Source of the DNA: Candidatus Ancillula trichonymphae ImTpAt
Lineage (GTDB): Bacteria > Actinomycetota > Actinomycetes > Actinomycetales > Bifidobacteriaceae
Direction: 5' to 3'
NCBI GenBank assembly: GCA_000485475.1
Contig: AXYY01000027.1
Coordinates: 1 to 5,857 of the forward strand
DNA length: 5,857 nucleotides
Shown: positions 1 to 5,857 of the stretch, piece by piece
Numbering within the stretch: position 1 is the stretch's first letter
How the letters are laid out: every line of letters begins with the position of its first letter
Notes under the pieces: model-generated
What the model was told of the DNA's origin: nothing
Database searches by the model: none
What the model saw: only the letters and a program-made list of their open reading frames with translations
Program-made: the position numbers and the translations under genes

Positions 1-196
1 GTGAGTTGACAAGTTGCGGGAACTGTGGCAATGCGCGTATTATGAGTTATGGAGATGTTCACGGATGAACTTGAATGGGTTGCACGAGTTCTGAGGTTCT
101 GCCAGATGCAGCAGTTACGAGGTGCCGTTGTGGAGTGTCTGCCGACGCAATTGGCGGTGCGGTTGATGATGCAATGATGTCTGCCTCCTGCTTCTG
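1..196. other. Left flank with no assignable gene
   Basis: No reading frame here resembles a protein family I recognise. On the + strand, frame 1 is open from 46 to a TGA at 175-177, but its translation looks like nothing known; in related loci cas2 often sits here, and I see no Cas2-like motif. On the - strand an open frame runs from 310 to 59. Its start half lies antisense to the well-supported Cas6 N-terminus, so it is probably a shadow. A TTGACA at 6-11 has no properly spaced -10 box. No repeats, tRNA or terminator hairpin were seen. The stretch could be the frame-disrupted tail of an upstream gene or the operon's 5' region. Confidence 0.4.
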
Positions 197-988
197 ATGC
201 GTCATTTCAGCGCGTTGAACTAAAACTGCGGTTCCCCAAACTGCAAGACAACAGTAGCAATAATCAACAGCTGAAAAGTACCCCCAAGTCAGTACACCTG
301 ATAACTCCATTTTTACAGGGCGTCTTAATGGAGCAGATCAATAGCGAGTATGCCACATTTTTACACGAGCAAGAAGTTAATCCCTACTCGATGTTCATGC
401 GTAGAACAGACACTGATGAATTTACATGGGTATTATATTAATACCCCCTGAATAATCAAGCGCATGAACATATCATGAAACCGTTGTTATCAGACAATTT
501 TGAGCGGTTCTACCTGAAGACGCCAAAACTCGCAGTTGAAATTGTCGATAAACTTGTACAGCCATTTGAGGTCAAGAATTTACCAAACATGTTCTATAGC
601 GAATGGGGCAGTAATCGTATAACTTGTAGATTTCTTACACCTGTTAGTTTTAAGCAGTCCAGTAGATACACCATATTGCCAAGCGTTCACCTGATTTTTC
701 AAAGCCTGATGATGAAATACAGTTTAATATGTGAAAACGCCAAAGATGTAGACGATAATTTGCTTGAAGAATTGGTTAAGAGTTCAGAAATAGTGCAATA
801 CGAAATTATGAGTTCCTACTACAAAATCGGTGCTGTAAAAATACCGGGGCTGTATTGGGGAAATGACTTTTCGGGTTAACGGTCCGCGCACGCTGATAAA
901 CTACATGGCTATGTTGCTGAAATTCAGAGAGTTTAGTGGTTGTGGGATTAAAACTGCGATAAGTATGGGCGCACTGGATAAAATGTAG
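197..988 (+). pseudogene. cas6: CRISPR-associated endoribonuclease Cas6, frame-disrupted
   Basis: Cas6 is the RNase that cuts pre-crRNA within the repeats to give crRNAs with an 8-nt 5' handle. Its parts are read across several frames. They are an N-terminal strand (VELKLRFP, from 214), a first helix (QGVLMEQI from 316, then FLHEQ and NPYS near 349-390, whose His is a candidate catalytic residue), the middle TPVSFKQSSRY and LPSVHLIFQSLM (about 634-711), and the C-terminal glycine-rich loop GCGIKTAISMGAL (about 940-977) typical of Cas6. S. thermophilus Cas6 matches in layout and in the IFQSLM segment. Breaks lie near 204-207 (start region), 274-277, 310-314, 438-448 (apparent TAA) and GGGG at 846-849. 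All can be repaired by single-base changes, giving about 263 residues; the family is usually 240-250. The start at ATG 197 is uncertain, with no clear ribosome site. The gene ends 18 bases before cas10. Identity is firm; whether it is truly inactive is not known. Confidence 0.9.
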
Positions 989-993
989 GACAT

Positions 994-999
994 GAGGAG
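994..999 (+). promoter_or_regulatory. Ribosome binding site of cas10
   Basis: GAGGAG lies seven bases before the ATG at 1007, in the short gap after the cas6 stop (986-988). It fixes the cas10 start, which also places the HD motif at the usual distance from the N-terminus. Confidence 0.75.
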
Positions 1000-1006
1000 T
1001 AGTTGA

Positions 1007-1996
1007 ATGAAAAAAGAAGTGGTTGGTCTAATTTACGGATGTCTACTGCACGACATTGGAAAAGTGACCGGACGAGCAGGTGGCAAGAGGCTGAAACATG
1101 GACATCATGGCGCTTCGAAACTTGAGGAATGGTTTGAGGAAAAAGCTGATGAATACAGGAAAATTGTCAGGTGCGTGCGCTATCATATGGCGCGCGAAAT
1201 GAACCACAATGAACTTGATAACAATTCAGTAGTTTATATCACTGCAATTACTGATAACATCGCAGCCGGAACTGATCACCAAAACAAAGATGTTGATGAC
1301 ATTTCTACTGACGCAGATGACAGCGCTGATAAAAATGGTGGTGGATATGGAAACTGGAAGAACAAACTGACCTTGTCTGATATATTCTCTAGTTTTTGGC
1401 GAAGTCCAGACAGAACGCTTCCATAGACCAATCGTTCCAGATGATCAAACTGAACTAGATTTTCCAACTGAGGCAGAAAACGATTTCCGTAGAATTGACT
1501 ACATACAAATTGAGTACCAGATTGAGCAGGCACTCGTTAACGTTCAGCTCACTCAGGAATATCTACCGTCCATGTTGAACATTCTTGAGGCGACTTGTAG
1601 TTATATTCCATCTTCCACAAATACTGACGAGATTTCTGACATCTCGCTGTATGATCACTTAAAGTTGACTGCCGCATTCGGTTGTGCAATGTATTACTGG
1701 GCAAAAGAACAGGGTATTAGCGATTACCGCAAGAGATTTACGAAGAGCGCGAAATATACGCCAAGCAGGCGTTCTTGATGGTAAGATTTCGATGGCTAGA
1801 TGGGCATACTTCACCCGCATGGAACCACGAGAAAAGTCAGAAGATGATAACAGGATGAAGAAGTTTCGTGAGTTTGCTAAAAAACTATACGGGTGGTTTC
1901 AGGGTGCTGAGGACCGCAGGCAACTGGAAACTGCTCTCTCTACAACTTTATGTTTACACAATTCGTGACAAGGACAACAAAAGAAAAGGAAGATGA
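1007..1996 (+). pseudogene. cas10: Cas10/Csm1 with HD domain but lacking the GGDD palm, frame-disrupted
   Basis: Cas10 (Csm1) is the large subunit of the Csm complex: its HD domain cuts ssDNA and its palm makes cyclic oligoadenylate. The HD domain is clear: LLHDIGKV with H15 and D16, GHHGA at about 32-36, YH at 59-60, and ITDNIAAGTD at about 81-90 (the usual aDNIasG signature). A variable acidic linker follows. The frame then shifts at TTTTT 1393-1397 into a segment reading LYDHLKLTAAFGCAMYYWAK (1647-1706), the usual lead-in to the first palm. After another shift near 1733 it reads to AKQAFLMV (to about 1783). At about 1780 it passes directly into GKISMARWAYFTRMEP and AEDRRQLETAL, then, after a shift near 1940, LYVYTIRDKD. 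These belong to the C-terminal domain. The second half of palm 1, the zinc-binding region and palm 2 with GGDD are missing. Length is about 330 codons against 700-800 or so normally. The TGA at 1994-1996 overlaps the csm2 start. Confidence 0.92.
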
Positions 1997-2406
1997 TGAC
2001 AACTCCAGTAAGTGAATGGTTCACCGATGCTAAATATGTGGACTATGGCTAAAAGCGTAATTGATCAACTTGAAAGAGATAATCGAGACCTCGTGTTAAC
2101 CACAACTCAGATTAGGAACTTGCTCAGTTTAACCAGTGCATCGTATGACCACGCGCAGACTTTGCCAGATAAAACGCCATTATCTGATGAGTTTATTCAG
2201 ATCTACAGTACATTAGAGTTCAGTTGATTTATCAAGCAGGACGAGATGGTAATTCGAACAAGACAGGTGTTAAGGACTTCGTAAAAAATCACAACTATTG
2301 ATGTCATAGACAGGTCAAGTCAAAGGAAACGCTGATTAGATTTGCGCGATATATGGAGGCATTAGTGGCGTATTTTAAGTTTGCGGACGGGAAAGATAGT
2401 AAGTAG
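1993..2406 (+). pseudogene. csm2: Csm2, small subunit of the Csm complex, frame-disrupted
   Basis: Csm2 is the small helical protein that lines the crRNA-target duplex beside Csm3. The product begins MMTTPVSEWFTDAKYVD (ATGATG at 1993-1998). It shifts near 2040 into MAKSVIDQLE and the hallmark LTTTQIRNLLSLT (about 2087-2125), then near 2208 into YIRVQLIYQAGR and GVKDFVK. It ends with the conserved IRFARYMEALVAYFKF (2335-2382) and a TAG at 2404-2406. An in-frame TGA at 2299-2301 lies in a short poorly matching stretch that three missing bases would repair. Length, about 137 codons, is normal for Csm2 (roughly 120-140). The first ATG overlaps the cas10 stop, suggesting translational coupling; an ATG at 2012 in the second frame is less likely because it drops the conserved EWFTDAKYVD start. 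No catalytic role is expected. Confidence 0.87.
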
Positions 2407-2409
2407 GAG
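2404..2409 (+). promoter_or_regulatory. Ribosome binding site of csm3
   Basis: TAGGAG overlaps the csm2 stop codon and sits seven bases before the ATG at 2417. That favours 2417 over the in-frame ATG at 2411, which is too close. Confidence 0.6.
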
Positions 2410-2416
2410 AATGGTT

Positions 2417-3106
2417 ATGAGTAATTACGCAAAAATAGAAATAAAGACAACCTTAGAATTGAAAACGGGACTACATATTATATTTTGGTGGTTCATCGGC
2501 ATTTGCTGCAATTGGGGCAACAGATTCGCTGGTCATTAAAGATCCGTTGACAAACCGCCCGGGGTGATTCCAGGTTCAAGTATTAAGGGCAAGATGCGCA
2601 GTCTACTAGCGCGAGCAATGAACGAGACAGTTGCCGGGCAACCAAATTAGGACAACGATAAGTTGAGGCGGCTTTTGGTGCAAGTGAACCGATTGTGCGC
2701 AGTAGATTGGTATTCTCTGACCTGATTTTATCAGAATATGAACAAGGAAAGACTGGGTAAGCGCGGAGCTAAGCAGGTGACTGAGATGAAGTTTGAAAAC
2801 AGCATCAATCGTATATCTGGTGTAGCAACTCCGCGCCAAATTGAGCGGGTGATTGCTGGTAGTTAATTTGAATTCAGCCTCGTTTACGAAATTGGTGTAA
2901 AACCCGGTCTACAAGATGGAGACACCGTTGAGTGTGTCGACAACGATGAGATTAAGGAGGACTTCAAGAATATTACTACGGGTCTGAGATTGCTTGAGTA
3001 CGATTATCTTGGCGGTTCGGGGACTCGCGGATATGGAAAAATCAAGTTCGATGAGATAACTGCGGAAAAAGTAGTTGGTAAAATTGACGATGCACTTATT
3101 TTATGA
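2417..3106 (+). pseudogene. csm3: Csm3, RAMP backbone subunit and target-RNA nuclease, frame-disrupted
   Basis: Csm3 polymerises along the crRNA and cuts target RNA every six nucleotides. The signatures are unmistakable: YAKIEIKTTLELKTGLHI (2423-2476), then GGSSAFAAIGATDSLVIKDP in the next frame, whose Asp in IGATD matches the catalytic D33 of S. thermophilus Csm3. VIPGSSIKGKMRSLLAR follows (2564-2614), then RLFGASEPIVRSRLVFSDL, EMKFENSINRI and TPRQIERV (2786-2854), and the C-terminal glycine loop LGGSGTRGYGKI (about 3011-3045). About 230 codons is near full length (215-225 typical). Frames change near 2480-2484, 2562, 2673-2676 and 2755-2757; in-frame stops appear at 2648-2650 and 2864-2866. 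Each break is repairable by one or a few bases and conserved text continues on both sides. No domain is missing, so loss of function rests only on the indels. Confidence 0.95.
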
Positions 3107-3117
3107 GGAACTGAACG

Positions 3118-4126
3118 GTGAGTTATCAGCTATATAAATTAAACTTCAACTGCGTTTTTGATGAGGGGTACCTTGAGGATGCTCGACCAACCTTTACAGC
3201 AAGTCGGTTGTTTTCTGCACTATATTTGAAAGCTCAACACCTGGGGTTAACAACGCATGAGTTTGAGGAACTGTTTACTAACGATGACTTTGCACTAACT
3301 GATACTTTTCCATTCTTATCTAATGATTTTGGTGATGAACTCTACTTGCCCAAGCCAATCGTTGAACCAGATCGGCAGAGCAGCTCGCAGAATACAACTA
3401 GTTGATGAGAATGCTGGAAGAAAAGTCGCCAAATTTGCAAAAAGTATTTCAGCTGTTCCCAGTAGTAGATATAATGACTTCGCACGTGAAAAACTTAAAC
3501 CGGAAGAATTGAGCGAAATGCTGAGATCTCAGGAAGTTAGGCGGAGCACAAGTGGATACAAAAGTTCAAGTACCTCGTTCTGACGGAGATTCTGAACCGT
3601 ATCGTGTAGGAATATATTCTCGTTCGCTGATGATGCTGATTTGTGGTTTGTGGCACATTTTCCTGAAGGTGACGCGGGTCAACTTTTGAACAACTGCTGG
3701 AAAGTCTGCAGTACTCTGGAATTGGCGGCAAGCGAACTGCGGGTCTGGGAAAATTCAGATGTAGTAAGGGTGATCTGGCAGATTTAGCGGGTGATTTACT
3801 GCTCAAGAAGAATGCTCCTCAGCAAGATGGTGCGAGATATGTGACATTAACAGCTGCTTTCCCTGAGGATGATGAACTTGAGCGGGGCACTAGATGGTGC
3901 TACATATTTGATCACGAAGTCAAGTGGTTTTGTCTGCAGTTATAGCGCGCTCAAGGAGCGTATCGCAAACAGGATTTTTACAAGTTCAAGGTGGGGTCGA
4001 TCTTCAAGAATCTGTTTGCAGGTGCTATATTTTGATGTGCGACCGGATGATTATGAACATGCTGTATTAAACTATGCTCGTCCGATTTTTTTACGGCTAG
4101 AGCAACGGACAGATGGTGGGTGCTAG
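3118..4126 (+). pseudogene. csm4: Csm4, RAMP subunit binding the crRNA 5' handle, frame-disrupted
   Basis: Csm4 holds the crRNA 5' handle and anchors Cas10. The likely start is GTG 3118, eleven bases after the csm3 stop, with GAGG at 3105-3108 as ribosome site. The N-terminus reads YQLYKLNFNCVF, then TASRLFSALYLKA, FPFLSND and LYLPKPI. Later segments in other frames read PSSRYNDFAREKLKPEELSE (3458-3517), DTKVQVPRSDGDSEPYRVGI, FADDADLWFVAHF, and the RAMP glycine loop SGIGGKRTAGLGKF (about 3718-3759). Then come ATYLITKSSGFV, RKQDFYKFKVGSIFK (from 3964) and YARPIFLRLE at the end. Seven frame changes can be placed, near 3370, 3539, 3623, 3682, 3884-3887, 3964 and 4030-4033. They alternate in sign, and the text between them is well conserved. 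Repaired length is about 335 residues, slightly above the usual 300. The TAG at 4124-4126 directly abuts the csm5 ATG. Confidence 0.93.
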
Positions 4127-5057
4127 ATGAAAGAATTCTTGAAGCGGTACAAAATAAAACTAGTGACTAAGGGACCTGCATATCGGCAGCGGGGTGAGTA
4201 TTCCATTTGGTAATGTATACTGATGAACATGAGAAAGAGGGCGTAATTCCACCGAGAGCATCAAATGCGGATAGTTTTTTCCAGTCACTACCCTAGAGCC
4301 ATGAACAACCCAGGAAGAAACATGAATCAGCGAGGCAGAAATTCTGCTCCAATTCTTCTCTTCAGAACGGGCAGTAATAGAACACCAATAAACAAAAGCG
4401 CTAACATGACACCAGTGGAACAATTTATTCGGGATGGGTTTGGTAATCCATATATCCCTGGTAGTTCAACAAAAGGAATGTTGCGGACACTAATTTGCAA
4501 TCAACGCGGAACGGAATATCTCACACTAAAAGAAACCTAGTGAAGATGCATTTTCAAGATTGATAGTTGCAGACTTCGCACCGCTCAACACCAATGATCT
4601 AGTAATCTGTCGGAAAATAGAATTAAAACCTGGCAAGACGCTTGAGAACACAATGCCTCTTCCACTTTATCGCGAATGCCTAAAACCAGACACAACACTT
4701 GAAGTTGACTTAACTATTGATATGGAAAAATTCTTCTCTACTTCCGTTGGCCAACTTTTCCCGCAGTTAGCAAAAGAGATGTACCAAAAGTATTTCGATA
4801 AATTTTTGCGAACATGGTTTGTGAATAATCAAGGCTGTTTTACTAACACATACAGAAAACTAAATCCAGTAAGAGATCCCATACATTTGGGTGCCGGATC
4901 AGGTTTCTGGACTAAAGTAATCATTGCTGCAGCTCGACCACAAAGAGGAAGAGAGCAGAAGAACTTACACATCACCAAATACAACAGGCAGTATTACGAA
5001 ATGGGGAAATGTACTTTTGAAATTGAGGAGGTGGAAGAACATGCGAGTGTTGTTTAG
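4127..5057 (+). pseudogene. csm5: Csm5, RAMP subunit at the crRNA 3' end, frame-disrupted
   Basis: Csm5 caps the 3' end of the crRNA and takes part in its maturation. ATG 4127 directly follows the csm4 stop and gives MKEFLKRYKIKLVTKGPAY; a shift near 4185 then gives IGSGVSI, the usual N-terminal glycine motif. The stretch 4211-4290 is disordered, with two more frame changes. From 4265 the text is Csm5-like: FIRDGFGNPYIPGSSTKG (about 4424-4477) is the family hallmark, followed by a shift near 4538 into SRLIVADFAPLN and LPLYRECLKP. One open frame then runs to 5057 with HLGAGSGFWTK (about 4887-4919) and YYEMGKCTFEI near the end. About 310 codons is short for Csm5 (usually about 340-360). Against my recollection of S. 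thermophilus Csm5, the shortfall lies after the PGSS motif, after the GAGSGFWTK motif, and possibly near the N-terminus. The end overlaps csm6 by 17 bases. Confidence 0.9.
5025..5034 (+). promoter_or_regulatory. Strong ribosome binding site of csm6
   Basis: GAGGAGGTGG lies inside the last codons of csm5. The core GGAGGT ends eight bases before the ATG at 5041. It fixes the csm6 start and implies independent initiation within the overlap. Confidence 0.8.
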
Positions 5058-5857
5058 TGTAGAGTAGGTAAAACAGATATAGGCAAGGATGTGGATGATG
5101 GTCCGTTAATGCACTGCATAAAGCACCTCAAGCCAGACACTGTGGTAGTTTATTTGTCTGGTGAGATGGTACCTAATTTCCCCACACTTGGCGAGTGGAT
5201 AAACGAAAAGTACCCCGAAATTACCATCAAGTCAATTGAGCGCCCTGATTTATCAGATGTTCACCTGTATAACACATTTTACGATGACTTCAGCAGCGAA
5301 CTTGAAGAACTTGCGAAAACTCCGGGTGTGGAATTATTCTTCAACCTCTCTTCTGGTACTCCTACAATGAAATCTGCACTTTATATTTTGCACGCCATTG
5401 GTCACTACAACTCAAGAGCGTATCAGGTGCCAAATCCAGACCCGGACAAGACGGGGCAAAGAACTGAGGGGTATCGGCTGGAAGAAGCACAAACTCGTAA
5501 CCTGGAAAAAATCATGAAGTTGCAAATGCTGAAGAAGCTTATTCTGGCATACGATTACGAAGCAGCAAGCAAAATTGCTGAAGAAGTTTTTAGTCAAGAT
5601 GATATTGCATACAAGTACATTCTGGGCTGTAAGCAACGCGTACAACTTGATTTTCAAAATGTGTGCAAGAGTTTCGAAGGTACTGATTTTCCAGTGAAGC
5701 GCGATCAAAATGATTTACCAGTCGAATATCTGAACTACTTACAGGTATTGCTCAAACGAGAGCAAATTGCAGACTTTACGCGTACATTAACTCCAGCCAT
5801 TACGCACATATCGGGATTCACCTGCTTAATAAAAATGGTCTTAAAAATAATGGCTGG
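5041..5857 (+). CDS. csm6: Csm6, CARF-domain ancillary ribonuclease, 3' end beyond window
   Basis: Csm6 is a stand-alone RNase, not part of the Csm complex. Its CARF domain binds the cyclic oligoadenylate made by Cas10 and switches on a C-terminal HEPN domain that degrades RNA unspecifically. ATG 5041 gives MRVLFS; the frame shifts by one base near 5056-5063 into VGKTDIGKDVDDGPLMH, matching the family start (LFS..G.TDP, then DG.LLH). One frame then stays open to about 5806. The CARF ligand motif NLSSGTPTM is at 5343-5369, followed by YILHAIGHYNSRAYQV. A helical segment, KKLILAYDYEAASKIAEE, begins at 5533 and leads into KREQIADFTRTLTPAITHI. A one-base shift near 5807-5809 continues the protein (GIHLLNKNGLK) to the edge. 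About 272 codons are visible of an expected 385-430, so the HEPN R-x4-6-H motif lies outside. This is the least damaged gene of the window. Confidence 0.92.

Noticed and set aside
6..43. Possible promoter: TTGACA at 6-11 and TATTAT at 38-43
   Set aside because: The spacing is 26 bases, far beyond 16-18, so the two boxes do not form a normal sigma-70-type promoter.
59..310. 83-codon - strand open frame with a hydrophobic N-terminal stretch, resembling a small membrane protein
   Set aside because: Its N-terminal half is antisense to the Cas6 N-terminus (VELKLRFP, QGVLMEQI), which is much better supported. It has no ribosome site and no recognisable family.
1276..1533. - strand open frame inside cas10
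   Set aside because: Antisense to conserved Cas10 segments on both sides of the T5 frame change; no independent support.
1007..2227. Several separate small genes (139, 68, 94 and 71 codons) between cas6 and csm3
   Set aside because: They are pieces of cas10 and csm2 read in different frames; joined, they give continuous family motifs.
2606..2839. - strand open frame inside csm3
   Set aside because: Antisense to highly conserved Csm3 text, so a shadow.
3537..3806. - strand open frame inside csm4
   Set aside because: Antisense to the Csm4 glycine loop and flanking segments, so a shadow.
4160..4423. - strand open frame inside csm5
   Set aside because: It overlaps the poorly resolved Csm5 N-terminus, but the + strand shows Csm5 motifs on both sides and the - strand product resembles nothing.
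5412..5708. - strand open frame inside csm6
   Set aside because: Antisense to a long intact + strand Csm6 frame.
1..5857. CRISPR repeat array
   Set aside because: No repeated 25-40 base units with regular spacers were seen anywhere in the window.

Overview
The window holds a type III-A (Csm) CRISPR-Cas effector operon, entirely on the + strand, in the order cas6 - cas10/csm1 - csm2 - csm3 - csm4 - csm5 - csm6. The last gene runs off the right edge. Gene order, protein similarity and moderately AT-rich coding sequence resemble type III-A loci of Lactobacillales (Streptococcus thermophilus, lactobacilli). I infer a lactic-acid bacterium or close Bacillota relative, but cannot name the species.

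Layout: about 1-196, no assignable gene; 197-988, cas6 (crRNA processing); 1007-1996, cas10 with an N-terminal HD domain and a C-terminal domain but no middle; 1993-2406, csm2; 2417-3106, csm3 (backbone and target-RNA slicer); 3118-4126, csm4 (crRNA 5'-handle end); 4127-5057, csm5 (3' end); 5041-5857, csm6 (CARF part of the ancillary RNase, cut by the edge). Genes are separated by 0-18 bases or overlap, so they look like one transcript. Shine-Dalgarno sequences are visible before cas10, csm3, csm4 and csm6. No cas1, cas2, CRISPR repeat array or tRNA is visible.

Two kinds of damage dominate. First, nearly every gene is broken by single-base indels, roughly 25-30 over the window. Joining the frames recovers strongly conserved Csm/Cas6 protein, and many breaks fall in short homopolymers that are one base too long or too short. 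This looks more like uncorrected sequencing error than old decay, though the sequence alone cannot settle it. Second, and not explained by homopolymer error, cas10 is only about 330 codons long instead of the usual 700-800 or so. The frame runs from the start of the first palm domain straight into the C-terminal domain. The zinc-binding region and the palm with the GGDD cyclase motif, about 1.2-1.3 kb, are absent. csm5 also seems internally shortened.

In a normal system Cas6 cuts the pre-crRNA and Cas10-Csm2-Csm3-Csm4-Csm5 assemble on the crRNA. Csm3 cuts target RNA, the Cas10 HD domain cuts DNA, and the Cas10 palm makes cyclic oligoadenylate that activates Csm6. If the cas10 deletion is real, this locus would keep a Csm6 with no local source of its activator.
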